Positions 27,953-37,605 are shown, counted from the first letter of the stretch. The stretch: DNA of 64,000 nt from Citrobacter enshiensis (GCF_029338175.1 NZ_CP119862.1:2418001-2482000); one strand, 5' to 3'. Numbers and translations are program-made. The notes: a model not told the origin generated them from the sequence alone.

Positions 27953-28618
27953 ATGCCCGGTTTGGAAAGAACATCACATATCAGCCTGACGACACAGGTT
28001 GAGAACGGTTTGAAACACCAGTTGACGATAGGCGCATTAAAACCTGGTGCGAGACTGATTACGAAAAATATTGCCCACGATCTGGGGATCAGTATTACAC
28101 CTGTTCGTGAAGCATTACTGCGGCTGGTCTCCGCCAGCGCATTGGCTGTTGCTCCGGCGCAGGCCTTTATGGTGCCAGACATTTCACTGGCGAGATGGGA
28201 AGAGATCAACCATGTCCGCACCGAACTTGAAGGTATGGCGGTAGCGGCGGCGGCAGAGACGATTTCTGCCGAGCGCCTGCAGACGCTCACCACGCTCCTG
28301 GAGCAGTATCAACAGGCGCACGAAAGCGGCACGATACAAGAGCGACTCCTGGCAAATCACACGTTTCGATTTGAGATTTACCGTTATGCCAATATGCCGA
28401 CGCTCTATCAAATGATTGAACAACTGTGGGTGCGAATGGGCCCCAGCCTGCATTTTTTATATGGCAATGGGGTGCCTGACGGTTATCAGAGCCGTGTGGC
28501 GTATTATCACAGGTTGCTCGACGCACTGGCGCAAGGAGATAAAGAAGAGTGTCGTCAGTGTCTGAATGACATCATTGCTAAAAACGTGACCCTCATTAGA
28601 ACGCAATATCTTAATTAA
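27953..28618 (+). CDS. mcbR: GntR/FadR-family regulator McbR (YncC)
   Basis: 221 residues. N-terminal winged helix (about 10-75, ITKNIAHDLGISITPVREAL) and an all-helical FCD ligand domain. E. coli McbR affects biofilm and colanic acid through mcbA. The upstream 241 bp are AT-rich and contain no gene. It is followed by a 9-bp hairpin (28642-28663) lacking a T-run. Confidence 0.92.
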   Translation: MPGLERTSHISLTTQVENGLKHQLTIGALKPGARLITKNIAHDLGISITPVREALLRLVSASALAVAPAQAFMVPDISLARWEEINHVRTELEGMAVAAAAETISAERLQTLTTLLEQYQQAHESGTIQERLLANHTFRFEIYRYANMPTLYQMIEQLWVRMGPSLHFLYGNGVPDGYQSRVAYYHRLLDALAQGDKEECRQCLNDIIAKNVTLIRTQYLN

Positions 28619-28804
28619 CTTCACCTGAATTTCGCCTGAATATAGCGGGGTTCTCCCCGCTATTGATGCATTCGCATGTTGCGCTATTCAAACCGCTGCC
28701 AATACCCTCAATGATTACCCTGATTGGCCTCGTCATATCGACGCTTCGTGGAGAAATTAAGAAGATTGCTGTTCTGATGAAAAGAAATGCTCCACATATT
28801 GATA

Positions 28805-28823
28805 AATAATGATTACTATTCGC
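28805..28823 (+). promoter_or_regulatory. Fur-box-like sequence before yncE
   Basis: AATAATGATTACTATTCGC agrees with the 19-bp Fur consensus at about 13 positions, best in the left half (ATAATGAT). It lies 82 bp before the yncE start. E. coli yncE is reported as Fur-regulated; this site is a candidate, not proof. Confidence 0.4.
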
Positions 28824-28904
28824 ATTCATAAAAAGCAACACCATGATGTTGCTCGTCGAAGCCGTGTGAAGCAGTTATACAGATATTTATCAAAGGGAGT
28901 CGTC

Positions 28905-29966
28905 ATGCATTTACGTCATCTGTTTTCGCCGCGCCTGCGGGGTTCATTATTGTTAGGTTCACTGCTTGTTGCGTCGTCATTTAGCACGCAGGCTGCGGAA
29001 GAAATGCTGCGTAAAGCCGTGGGTAAGGGCGCATATGAAATGGCCTACAGCCAGCAGGAAAATGCGTTGTGGCTGGCCACGTCGCAGAGCCGCAAAACGG
29101 ACAAAGGCGGTATCGTGTATCGCCTCGATCCTGTCACGCTGGAAGTCACTCAGGCGATTCACAACGATCTCAAACCGTTTGGTGCAACCCTGAACAATGC
29201 AACCCAAACGCTGTGGTTCGGCAATACGGTCAACAGCGCGCTGACGGCAATTGACGCCAAAACGGGTGATGTTAAAGGCCGTCTGATTCTCGATCCCCGC
29301 CAGCGTTCAGAAGAGGTGCGTCCGCTGCAACCTCGCCAACTGGTGGCGGATGAGGTAACCAATACGGTTTACATCAGCGGCATCGGTAAAGAGAGCGTTG
29401 TCTGGGTGGTCGATGGTGAAACCATCAAACTGAAAACCACCATCCAGAATACCGGCAAGATGAGCACCGGTCTGGCTATCGACAGTAAAGCCGGGCGTTT
29501 ATATACCACTAACGCCGATGGCGAATTCATCACCATTGATACCGCAGATAATAAAATTCTGAGCCGCAAGAAATTGCTGGATGACGGTAAAGAGCATTTC
29601 TTTATTAACCTGAGTCTGGACACTGCCGGGCACCGCGCGTTTATCACCGACTCCAAAGCGGCGGAAGTGTTAGTGATTGATACGCGTGACGGTAAAGTGC
29701 TGGCAAAAGTGGCGGCGCCTGAATCGCTGGCGGTGCTGTTCAACCCTGCGCGTAACGAAGCCTACGTCACCCATCGTCAGGCTGGTAAAGTCAGCGTGAT
29801 TGACGCGAAGCGCTACAACGTCGTGAAGACCTTTGACACGCCGACCTTCCCGAACAGCCTCGCGCTTTCTGCCGATGGAAAAACCCTCTACGTGAGCGTT
29901 AAACAAAAATCGACTCGCGAGCAGGAAGCCACCCAGCCAGATGATGTGATCCGTATCGCTCTGTAA
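28905..29966 (+). CDS. yncE: Periplasmic beta-propeller protein YncE
   Basis: 353 residues from ATG 28905 (GGGAG upstream), as in E. coli; the longer frame from 28809 adds a non-conserved tail. A Sec signal (cleavage near TQA-AEE) precedes a seven-bladed YVTN-type propeller with repeated units such as VLVIDTRDGKV and VSVIDAKRYNV. E. coli YncE binds DNA in vitro and is iron-responsive; its role is unclear. The neighbouring TonB receptor gene yncD of E. coli is missing here. Confidence 0.92.
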   Translation: MHLRHLFSPRLRGSLLLGSLLVASSFSTQAAEEMLRKAVGKGAYEMAYSQQENALWLATSQSRKTDKGGIVYRLDPVTLEVTQAIHNDLKPFGATLNNATQTLWFGNTVNSALTAIDAKTGDVKGRLILDPRQRSEEVRPLQPRQLVADEVTNTVYISGIGKESVVWVVDGETIKLKTTIQNTGKMSTGLAIDSKAGRLYTTNADGEFITIDTADNKILSRKKLLDDGKEHFFINLSLDTAGHRAFITDSKAAEVLVIDTRDGKVLAKVAAPESLAVLFNPARNEAYVTHRQAGKVSVIDAKRYNVVKTFDTPTFPNSLALSADGKTLYVSVKQKSTREQEATQPDDVIRIAL

Positions 29967-29972
29967 TCCTCA

Positions 29973-29997
29973 ACAGGAGAGGGACATCCTCTCCTGT
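29973..29997 (+). terminator. Terminator after yncE
   Basis: ACAGGAGAGG and CCTCTCCTGT form a perfect 10-bp stem with a 5-nt loop, followed by CTTTCC. It begins 7 bp past the yncE stop. Confidence 0.65.
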
Positions 29998-30107
29998 CTT
30001 TCCGCCAACGTGCCGACATGCCTCGTTACACCCCGCAAGTAGCCTGGTCAACATCAGGGAATTACACTACCGACACGTTTGAATTATTGAAAAAATACAG
30101 GAACATT

Positions 30108-30329
30108 ATGAAAAAGCCACTTATGTGCCTATGCGCGGGCGTTATGCTTTTCACGCTGACCGGTTGCACCACCGACTACGTCATGACAACGAAACAGGGG
30201 CAAACCATTGTGACCCAGGGCAAGCCGCAGTTGGATAAAGAAACGGGAATGACCAGTTACACCGATCAGGATGGCAATAAGCGGGAAATTAACAGCAATG
30301 ACGTCGCTGAGCTTATCGAAGCGAATTAA
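30108..30329 (+). CDS. Small YgdI/YgdR-family lipoprotein
   Basis: 73 residues from ATG 30108, with AGGA upstream. Signal sequence and lipobox LTGC with Cys20, then a compact domain (TTDYVMTTKQGQTIVTQGKP) typical of the YgdI/YgdR (DUF903) lipoproteins. Residue +2 is Thr, so an outer-membrane anchor is expected. K-12 lacks it between yncE and ansP. Function unknown. Confidence 0.85.
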   Translation: MKKPLMCLCAGVMLFTLTGCTTDYVMTTKQGQTIVTQGKPQLDKETGMTSYTDQDGNKREINSNDVAELIEAN

Positions 30330-30356
30330 TTTTGCTAAGACGCGGCTTTTAGTCAA

Positions 30357-30384
30357 TGCCCGGTAAACGTTGCGCCACCGGGCA
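30357..30384. terminator. Hairpin between the small lipoprotein gene and ansP
   Basis: TGCCCGGT and ACCGGGCA pair across a 12-nt loop between the two convergent genes. It is REP-like in composition, and the T-runs are weak. Confidence 0.45.
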
Positions 30385-30395
30385 TCCAACAGAAT

Positions 30396-31886
30396 TTAGC
30401 GCTGATCCGCTGCCGCTTCTTTGAGCGTAGCATCCTCTGAAGCGCCCGGCGCATGACGGTGAATTTCCGCAACGCGGTTACGTACGCCAAACCAACCGGC
30501 AACCAGCAAAATCGCAATCAACGGCAGGGAAGCGATGGTCCAGGTGCCGTTAGGATAGTCAAACGCCATCAGCACCAGCACACTGAGCAGGAACAGCAGG
30601 GTGAGCCAGGAGGTGAAAGGCGCGCCCGGCATTTTGAAGCTGACGTCTGCCGCTTTGCCTTCGTTAATGGCCTTACGCAGACGCATCTGGCAGACCACGA
30701 TGAATCCCCACGACGCAATAATTCCCAGCGATGCAAAGTTCAGCACGATCTCAAAGACCTGAGAAGGAACCAGATAATTGAGCAATACGCCGAAAATGTA
30801 GACGAACAGCGTCGCCAGAATTCCGGCATACGGCACCTGTTGACGGCTCATTTTCGCCATGAATTTAGGCGCAGAACCGCCCATCGACATCGAGCGCAAA
30901 ATACGTCCGGTGCAATACAGACCTGAATTGAGACTGGAGAGCGCTGCGGTCAATACCACAATGTTCATGATGCTGCCGACGTAAGGCACGCCCAGTTTTG
31001 AGAAAAAGGTCACGAACGGACTCTGGCCTGCCTGGTAAGCATTCCACGGCAGCAACAGCACCAGCAGTACCACAGATCCGACGTAGAACAGACCAATTCG
31101 CCAGATCACGCTGTTGATAGCCTTTGGCACCATGGTTTGCGGATCTTTGCATTCCCCGGCCGCCGTTCCCACCATCTCAACGGAGGCAAAGGCAAACACC
31201 ACGCCTTGCACCAGCACCAGTGCTGGCAGCAGACCGTGCGGGAAGAATCCACCGTTATCGGTGATCAAATGAAACCCGGTGGTGTTGCCATCCAGCGGTT
31301 GGCCTGACCCTAAAAAGACGGTACCGACCACCAGAAAAACCACAATCGCCAGCACTTTCACCAGCGCAAACCAGAACTCCATCTCGGCAAACCACTTCAC
31401 GCCGATCATGTTCATGGTGCCGACAATCGCCAGCGCGCCGAGGGCGAAGACCCACTGTGGCACATCACCGAACGCACCCCAGTAATGCATGTACAGCGCC
31501 ACGGCGGTGATATCGACGATCCCAGTCATTGCCCAGTTGATGAAGTACATCCAGCCTGCGACAAAAGCCGCTTTTTCACCCAAAAATTCACGGGCATACG
31601 ACACAAAGCTCCCGCTGGTAGGGCGATGGAGCACCAGTTCGCCTAATGCACGAAGGATAAAAAACGAGAAAATACCACACACCAGATACACCAGCGCCAG
31701 CGCGGGGCCAGCCATCTGTAAGCGGGCGCCAGCGCCTAAAAAGAGGCCGGTGCCAATGGCGCCGCCAATGGCGATCATTTGAACCTGGCGGTTCCCCATC
31801 GCCTTGTGATACCCCTCCTCGTGGGTATTCAACCAGCGTCGTTTCGCAGCGTGTTGCTCAAGTGAGCTTGCGTTGTCTGTTTTCAT
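30396..31886 (-). CDS. ansP: L-asparagine permease AnsP
   Basis: 496 residues, 12 predicted membrane helices, amino acid-polyamine-organocation superfamily. GGAIGTGLFLGAGARL in the first helix and the EYHKAMGNRQVQMIAI-type N-terminus are characteristic. ATG 31886 has AGGTAA upstream and matches the E. coli N-terminus (QHAAKRRWLN); the open frame up to 32069 is not conserved. It imports asparagine with protons. Confidence 0.93.
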   Translation of the reverse strand: MKTDNASSLEQHAAKRRWLNTHEEGYHKAMGNRQVQMIAIGGAIGTGLFLGAGARLQMAGPALALVYLVCGIFSFFILRALGELVLHRPTSGSFVSYAREFLGEKAAFVAGWMYFINWAMTGIVDITAVALYMHYWGAFGDVPQWVFALGALAIVGTMNMIGVKWFAEMEFWFALVKVLAIVVFLVVGTVFLGSGQPLDGNTTGFHLITDNGGFFPHGLLPALVLVQGVVFAFASVEMVGTAAGECKDPQTMVPKAINSVIWRIGLFYVGSVVLLVLLLPWNAYQAGQSPFVTFFSKLGVPYVGSIMNIVVLTAALSSLNSGLYCTGRILRSMSMGGSAPKFMAKMSRQQVPYAGILATLFVYIFGVLLNYLVPSQVFEIVLNFASLGIIASWGFIVVCQMRLRKAINEGKAADVSFKMPGAPFTSWLTLLFLLSVLVLMAFDYPNGTWTIASLPLIAILLVAGWFGVRNRVAEIHRHAPGASEDATLKEAAADQR

Positions 31887-32216
31887 TACGTTACCTGTTA
31901 GCCTGTCTGTCCGAAGGAACGCAGCTTGCCGTACCGCTGGCGACTCAAACGATTGCTTCGCTGCATGCCACACACCTTTTCCCGTTATTCTGGGTAGGGA
32001 TAAAAATGGGTGGCGCAGCATCCTACCTGCTAATTTTTTTTGACGCAAAACCAATGCATAAGAATTCATGAAGTCAGAACAGGCAGGGGGTGGCCTCGAT
32101 TCAGCTTGTGGGCGTTATTGCGATACTGACCGCGGTTTTAGCCCGCATTTCCGGCCAGAATCCTGCAAACGGCCTGGCTGTTCTACACTTAGCGTTTTAC
32201 GCATTGTGGAGGCGGT
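31887..32216. promoter_or_regulatory. ansP/yncG divergent region with a sigma-S-like box
   Basis: 330 bp without a gene. CTACACT at 32183-32189, about 28 bp before yncG, fits a sigma-S -10 box. The ansP side is GC-rich for the first 100 bp, and I see no clear operator. Confidence 0.4.
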
Positions 32217-32834
32217 ATGATGACGGTTTATGGTGTACCCGGTTGGGGATCGGCAATCAGCGAGGTCATGCTGACCCTGGCTGAAATCCCGTATAAATTT
32301 GTCGATGTCACGGGATTTGATGCCGAGGGACCACAACGCGATTTATTGAAAATACGCAATCCGCTGTGCCAGGTGCCGACGCTGGTGCTGGAAAATGGCG
32401 ACATCATGACGGAAACCGCAGCGATCGCGCTGATGATCCTCGATCGTCGTCCCGATCTCGCGCCCGCTGTGCATCACCCTGAGCGGCAACAGTTCCAGCG
32501 TTTACTCATCTGGCTGGTGGCGAATGTGTATCCCACCTTTACCTATGCCGATTATCCTGAGCGCTGGACCGCAGATGCGCCTTTGCAGTTGAAAACATCG
32601 TGCATGGAATACCGCAAATCGCTCTATCTCTGGCTAAACGATCGGCTCATTGCCGAACCGTACGCCTTTGGCGAACAGCTAACGTTGCTGGATTGCTACC
32701 TGGCGGTGATGCGCAGTTGGGGGCCAGGCCATGACTGGTTTCAGGAACATACGCCGAACATTAGCGCGATTGCCGACGCGGTATGCCAGATCCCACGGCT
32801 GCGAACGGTGCTGAAAAACAATGAAATTATTTAA
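32217..32834 (+). CDS. yncG: Glutathione S-transferase homologue YncG
   Basis: 205 residues, as in E. coli YncG. Thioredoxin-like N-domain (1-80, with NPLCQVPTLVLENGDIMTET, the GSH-binding cis-Pro and ET motif) and a helical C-domain. The substrate is unknown; a stress-related detoxification role fits the sigma-S-like promoter. Confidence 0.92.
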   Translation: MMTVYGVPGWGSAISEVMLTLAEIPYKFVDVTGFDAEGPQRDLLKIRNPLCQVPTLVLENGDIMTETAAIALMILDRRPDLAPAVHHPERQQFQRLLIWLVANVYPTFTYADYPERWTADAPLQLKTSCMEYRKSLYLWLNDRLIAEPYAFGEQLTLLDCYLAVMRSWGPGHDWFQEHTPNISAIADAVCQIPRLRTVLKNNEII

Positions 32835-32887
32835 TCCGCCCGCAGGTATGCTAGCTTTAAACGCACACTAACAATAAGGAGCCTGCA

Positions 32888-33115
32888 ATGCCGCACGTTG
32901 ATATTAAATGTTTTCCCCGCGAACTGAATGACGATGAGAAGACCGCACTGGCCACGGACATTACCGCCGTAATCGTTCGTCACCTGCAAAGTAAAGAGAG
33001 TTCGGTGAGCGTGGCGCTAAACGAAATCCAGCCCGCAGAGTGGAAAGCGGTCTGGGACGCGGAGATCGCGCCCCAGATGGCGACACTGATCAAAAAACCG
33101 GGCTACAGTATGTAA
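32888..33115 (+). CDS. pptA: 4-oxalocrotonate tautomerase-family protein PptA (YdcE)
   Basis: 75 residues. After Met removal the catalytic Pro1 is exposed ([12 protein letters not shown]), as in YdcE. The family catalyses enol-keto tautomerisation; the physiological substrate is unknown. It is two residues shorter than the 77-residue K-12 protein at the C-terminus. AAGGAG precedes the ATG. It ends 4 bp before the convergent cyclase gene. Confidence 0.9.
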   Translation: MPHVDIKCFPRELNDDEKTALATDITAVIVRHLQSKESSVSVALNEIQPAEWKAVWDAEIAPQMATLIKKPGYSM

Positions 33116-33119
33116 CCGG

Positions 33120-34232
33120 CTAGCGTGACCAACGATTCCGCCCGGCCTGTTTAGCCCGATACAGTGCGGCGTCGGCCTCTGCGATCGTCTGTTCAGCCGT
33201 TTTACCTTTCGTTGAACAGGCGACACCCTGACTTATCGTGACGTTGTCACTTGCTGTCGATGCGGAGTGGGGGATTGCCGCTGTCTCCAGACCGGCTTTG
33301 ATTCTGGCGGCCACCTGCTCAGCCTCCGGCAGCGACGCGCCAAACAGCACCACCGCAAACTCCTCACCGCCGTAGCGCGCAACCACATCTTCCGGGCTAC
33401 GCACTGACTGCATCAACACTTCCGCCACCTGCGCCAGACAGGCATCGCCTTTCGGGTGCCCGTAGGTATCGTTGTAGCGTTTAAAAAAATCGACATCGAG
33501 CATCAGCAGAGTGAACGCGCTGTCATTGGCGGTGGCGCTGTGCAGCACATCCTCCAGCGCGCGGCGGTTTGCCGCGCCGGTCAGCGCGTCTCGGTGCGCA
33601 AGAGCGTCAAGGCGAGAAATGAGCACGTTGTTATGTTGGTTCTGATACCAGGCTTCATCGAACCAGCGAAGCAGGATAACGCGCCCGCCGAGCATAATCA
33701 GCGTGAAGATGACCCAAACGACCGCAAAGTGGGGATTGATCCCGTGGTTAAGCACGACACTGGCAACCGGTACGGTGAACCACAGCGGTATCACGTAGGA
33801 GAGCAAGGTTGGGGTGTGAAAATAGAGCGCCACGACGGAACTGAGCAGCAAGATGGAACACAGTGGATAGGCAACCGGTAATTGCCACTGGTCGATGAAC
33901 GAGTAGATGCACAAGGACCAGAGCAGGCTCAGCAGTACCAACAACCCCTGATTCAGCCATGATTTTCGCCGTGGTGAGAAAATCAGAATGACGCTGATCA
34001 GCACAATTCCCATCACCGCGCTGTCGATGGACTGGAGGAGGCTTATCTTCGCCTGATACAGGGTATCCGCATCAGTAAACAGGGCGCGACGAAAAAAGAT
34101 CATCAGCGCGAAGCTGATGTTCACAAAGGCGAACCACGGCAGGCTGATTGCCATCCCGCGTTCAACCATATCTTCACGTTTGGCCCAGACGGTATAGGCA
34201 GGTTTTCTGTTATTTGGCGTCATAAACTTCAT
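33120..34232 (-). CDS. Membrane diguanylate cyclase (GGDEF domain, GGEEF)
   Basis: 370 residues: about six membrane helices in 30-190, then a GGDEF domain. GGEEF at 288-292 and the metal-binding DVDFFKRYNDTYGH are intact, so c-di-GMP synthesis from two GTP is expected. In the usual inhibitory site (RxxD six residues before GG) Asp282 is present but position 279 is Ser, with Arg at 278, so product inhibition may be lost. E. coli K-12 has no cyclase at this place. I do not recognise a named ortholog; the sensed signal is unknown. Confidence 0.88.
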   Translation of the reverse strand: MKFMTPNNRKPAYTVWAKREDMVERGMAISLPWFAFVNISFALMIFFRRALFTDADTLYQAKISLLQSIDSAVMGIVLISVILIFSPRRKSWLNQGLLVLLSLLWSLCIYSFIDQWQLPVAYPLCSILLLSSVVALYFHTPTLLSYVIPLWFTVPVASVVLNHGINPHFAVVWVIFTLIMLGGRVILLRWFDEAWYQNQHNNVLISRLDALAHRDALTGAANRRALEDVLHSATANDSAFTLLMLDVDFFKRYNDTYGHPKGDACLAQVAEVLMQSVRSPEDVVARYGGEEFAVVLFGASLPEAEQVAARIKAGLETAAIPHSASTASDNVTISQGVACSTKGKTAEQTIAEADAALYRAKQAGRNRWSR

Positions 34233-34245
34233 ACATACGTAAAAC

Positions 34246-34263
34246 GGGCGGAAAGTCCCGCCC
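34246..34263 (-). terminator. Terminator after yddH
   Basis: GGGCGG and CCGCCC form a 6-bp GC stem with a 6-nt loop, followed on the minus strand by GTTTTACG. It lies between yddH and the cyclase gene, both on the minus strand, so the cyclase probably has its own promoter or depends on read-through. Confidence 0.45.
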
Positions 34264-34331
34264 CCAGAGAGTGTGGATTAGGGTGTAATCACCGTGGAGC
34301 AGAATTCAACTTTATCCTTAAGGTGAGGCGT

Positions 34332-34901
34332 TCATCCCGCAGTGACCCGTTTCCCGCTGGTGATAAAGGTTCCGGCGCCTAAATGGTGCAGGGTATTGAG
34401 CTTGTCGTCGTCAAATTGCCAGCGGCCTTCCACAAAGGCCCGTTCGTCGGCAGAGGCCGAGACGACTTCGCCAAACAGCGTATCGTATTTCTCTTGCGCG
34501 GACGTCGCAGGCAACAACCGGCACTCCATCCAGGCCAGACATTTTTCTTCAATCATCGGCAATCCGAGCACCGGACCTTTCACCACCGGGATCCCGTAGC
34601 AGTTGAATTTGTCTTCCACGCGCCCTGAAACACTGCCGACCGCATAGGTCCAGTTGGTGGCGGCCACTCCCGGAACCACAATGCCAAACATGCCGCTACG
34701 CTCAATCAGTTCGCGCGACCAGGTACTTTTGTCGACCACAATTGCGATACGGGGCGGCTCAAATTCGACCGGCATGGACCACGCCGCCGCCATCACGTTA
34801 CGTCGTTCAGTGTGGCTATCCCGACAGGTGATCAGAATCGTCGGGCCATGATTTAACAGACGGCAAGCATGCGTTAACTCAACAGGGCGAAAATGGCTCA
34901 T
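34332..34901 (-). CDS. yddH: Flavin reductase-like FMN-binding protein YddH
   Basis: 189 residues, same length as E. coli YddH, with the flavin reductase-like split-barrel fold (HTERRNVMAAAWSMPVEFEP; GRVEDKFNCYGIPVVKGP). Probably binds FMN. The enzymatic role is unknown. It is divergent from nhoA. Confidence 0.9.
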   Translation of the reverse strand: MSHFRPVELTHACRLLNHGPTILITCRDSHTERRNVMAAAWSMPVEFEPPRIAIVVDKSTWSRELIERSGMFGIVVPGVAATNWTYAVGSVSGRVEDKFNCYGIPVVKGPVLGLPMIEEKCLAWMECRLLPATSAQEKYDTLFGEVVSASADERAFVEGRWQFDDDKLNTLHHLGAGTFITSGKRVTAG

Positions 34902-35060
34902 GGCAGTTCCTCAGAAAGATGAAAAGCGTAACGGGAATAGTATTGATATTAACGGGATTAGCGATTTTGTCGCCCCGTTGTCGCTATTCACCGCACAAAA
35001 TCGCCTGTGCAACAATAAAAATACGTTATAAATACAGGACGCTATCAACAGGAACGCCTT

Positions 35061-35906
35061 ATGACGCCTTTTTTACACGCTTATTTTTCCCGCCTGGGTT
35101 GGTCGGCCACGGCGGCGGTCAACATCGATACCCTGCGGGCGCTGCATTTGCATCACAACAGCGCCATCGTGTTTGAAAACCTTGATGTGCTGTTGCCACG
35201 CGAGATACAGCTTGACGATCAATCGCTGGAAGAAAAACTGATCGCCGCACGTCGTGGCGGATACTGTTTCGAACAGAATGGCGTTTTTGAACGGGTATTA
35301 CGTGAGATTGGATTTACCGTCCGCAGCTTGCTGGGGAGAGTGGTGCTGGCGAATCCGGCGAGTATGCCGCCGCGCACGCATCGTCTGTTACTGGTTGAGT
35401 TACAGGGCGAGCAGTGGATAGCCGACGTGGGCTTCGGCGGGCAAACGCTGACCGCGCCGATCCGGCTGCAGGCCGATCTTGAACAACAGACGCCTCACGG
35501 GGAATACCGTCTGGTTCAGGAAGGCGAAGAGTGGATTTTGCAGTTCCGCCATCACGATCACTGGCAATCCATGTACCGTTTCGATCTCGGCATTCAGCAT
35601 CAAAGCGATTATGTGATGGGCAACTTCTGGTCGGCGCACTGGCCGCAATCGCATTTCCGTCACCATCTGTTGATGTGCCGACACCTGCCGGACGGTGGAA
35701 AACTGACGTTAACCAACTTCCACTTTACCCATTACCAGGATGGGCACGCGATAGAGCAGTTCAATTTGCCCGATGTGGCCAGTCTGTACGCGCTGTTGCA
35801 GACGCGGTTTGGACTGGGTGTTGACGATGTGAAGCACGGTTTTACCGAGACGGAACTGGCGGCGGTGATGTCCGCCTTTGATACCCATCCGGAAGCGGGA
35901 AAATAA
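35061..35906 (+). CDS. nhoA: N-hydroxyarylamine O-acetyltransferase NhoA
   Basis: 281 residues, the E. coli/Salmonella length. The catalytic triad of arylamine N-acetyltransferases is complete: Cys69 (RGGYCFEQN), His107 (PRTHRLL) and Asp122 (IADVGFGG). It acetylates arylamines and N-hydroxyarylamines using acetyl-CoA, which can activate mutagens. Confidence 0.94.
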   Translation: MTPFLHAYFSRLGWSATAAVNIDTLRALHLHHNSAIVFENLDVLLPREIQLDDQSLEEKLIAARRGGYCFEQNGVFERVLREIGFTVRSLLGRVVLANPASMPPRTHRLLLVELQGEQWIADVGFGGQTLTAPIRLQADLEQQTPHGEYRLVQEGEEWILQFRHHDHWQSMYRFDLGIQHQSDYVMGNFWSAHWPQSHFRHHLLMCRHLPDGGKLTLTNFHFTHYQDGHAIEQFNLPDVASLYALLQTRFGLGVDDVKHGFTETELAAVMSAFDTHPEAGK

Positions 35907-35952
35907 TTGCGCCAGTCTCCGCCGCAGAGCCATGCCCTCCGGCGGAGAAACG

Positions 35953-36846
35953 CTACAGGTCAATCGACCATTCGGCGCTGAATAAGATCACCGCCGTGCC
36001 GGAAATGGTCACTTTTTCCGGTTGGTTCTCGCGGATAGTGACGTTCACATCGACGACGCCATCGCGCCCCAGCGCACGCCCCTGATGCCCCAGAACACGC
36101 AACGTGTTGCCGTCGTGCGCCATCACATTGTGATGAACCAGCCATGCCCCCATCGGACCATTGGCGTTGCCTGTCACCGGATCTTCAACAATACCGATCG
36201 CCGGTGAGAACATGCGCCCATCGGTTTCATTTTTGCCACGGCGGATCTGGAACGGAAAAAAGCCGTTGCAGCCAATCTGCTGGCTGATGGCCGTCAGTGC
36301 CGCAAGATCGGGGGAAAGGGCGTCAATATCGATCTCAGGTTTCAGCGGGATCATCACTTTCGAATGTCCCGTTGTCGCCACCTGAATCGGCAGGCCGGGA
36401 AGGATATCGTCTTCACAAAGGTGGAATGCGTTGATGATGGCGGCGCGCGTTTCACCTTCAAGCGGCGGCTCAAAGCCCGGCGTACCTTGTTCCAGCGTGA
36501 TGCGATAGCCGTTGTCTTGCGCAAGGATATCGACCCGGTGACGTCCGGCGAGCGAACGTTGCCAGACGGTACCATTCCCTAACCCAAGTACGGTGGCGCG
36601 AACATAATGCGCCGCAATGGTCGCATGACCGCAAATCGGCACTTCAACCGTTGGCGTAAAATAACGAATGCGCACATCGCTCTCGTCGCTTTTTAAAACG
36701 AATGCCGTTTCACTGTGGCGGAGTTCGCGGGCGATAAGCTGCATTTGCGCCTCGCTGAGTCCATCAGCATGTAACACGACGCCCGCCGAGTTACCGCGGA
36801 ACGGTTCGGAGGTGAAAGCATCAACATGATAAACCTGGGGTTTCAT
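35953..36846 (-). CDS. yddE: PhzF-family isomerase YddE
   Basis: 297 residues, same length as E. coli YddE. The two-lobed PhzF fold is recognisable from YHVDAFTSEPFRGNSAGVV, the catalytic Glu in RHSETAF, and PICGHATIAAHY. Family members isomerise small cyclic acids or epimerise; the true substrate is unknown. Confidence 0.92.
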   Translation of the reverse strand: MKPQVYHVDAFTSEPFRGNSAGVVLHADGLSEAQMQLIARELRHSETAFVLKSDESDVRIRYFTPTVEVPICGHATIAAHYVRATVLGLGNGTVWQRSLAGRHRVDILAQDNGYRITLEQGTPGFEPPLEGETRAAIINAFHLCEDDILPGLPIQVATTGHSKVMIPLKPEIDIDALSPDLAALTAISQQIGCNGFFPFQIRRGKNETDGRMFSPAIGIVEDPVTGNANGPMGAWLVHHNVMAHDGNTLRVLGHQGRALGRDGVVDVNVTIRENQPEKVTISGTAVILFSAEWSIDL

Positions 36847-36924
36847 TCGGGTTCTCCTTAGGTCGGAGAACCATCATAACGCGCCAGCCGCCGGAGAGTG
36901 AAGGCTATCCGGCGGCAGAAAGGG

Positions 36925-37605
36925 TTAGCGACGCGAGCGGACAATCTGGTAGCGGCGCGTGAAGTATTCAAACGGCGCGCTCCAGACATGGACCAGACGG
37001 GTAAAGGGAAAGATCAGGAAGATGGTCATTCCCAGCACCAGATGCGCCCGGAAGACCAACGCCACACCGTCCAGATGCGCAGACGCTCCGCCCTGGAAGG
37101 TCACCACTGACTGCGCCCAACCGACCAGTTTCAGCATTTCGCTGCCGTCCGGGTGCTGCGCGGAAAAGGGGATCGATATGAGGCCCAGGATGCACTGAAA
37201 CAGTAGGATGCAGAGGATGAGAATATCGGCGGTGGACGAGGTCGCGCGAATTCGGGGATTGGTCAGACGGCGCACCAGCAAACCCGCACCGCCGACCAAT
37301 GTCAGCACGCCACAGAGTCCGCCGGCAATCATCGCCATCTGCTGTTTCATCGCCATGGGCAGAAACCAGGCGTACATCCAGTGCGGGGTTAACATCCCGA
37401 ACAGGTGTCCGAAGAAAATCCCCAGAATGCCGATATGGAACAAATTCGACCATAACACCATGCCGCGTTTGTCCAGCATTTGGCTGGAGGAGGCGCGCCA
37501 GGTGTACTGCCCGTAATCGTAGCGTAACCAACTGCCGAGGATAAACACCGTACCGCACAGGTAAGGGTAGATATCGTAAAAAAAGACATTCAGGTACTGT
37601 ATCAT
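36925..37605 (-). CDS. narV: Nitrate reductase 2 gamma subunit NarV (cytochrome b)
   Basis: 226 residues with five membrane helices, the NarI fold. Histidines for two b hemes lie in helices near [16 protein letters not shown] and [11 protein letters not shown]. It takes electrons from quinol and passes them to NarY. Last gene of the operon, overlapping narW by 4 bp. Confidence 0.94.
   Translation of the reverse strand: MIQYLNVFFYDIYPYLCGTVFILGSWLRYDYGQYTWRASSSQMLDKRGMVLWSNLFHIGILGIFFGHLFGMLTPHWMYAWFLPMAMKQQMAMIAGGLCGVLTLVGGAGLLVRRLTNPRIRATSSTADILILCILLFQCILGLISIPFSAQHPDGSEMLKLVGWAQSVVTFQGGASAHLDGVALVFRAHLVLGMTIFLIFPFTRLVHVWSAPFEYFTRRYQIVRSRR

Noticed and set aside
31887-32069. N-terminal extension of ansP
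   Set aside because: The extra 61 codons are not conserved with AnsP; ATG 31886 has a ribosome site and matches the known N-terminus.
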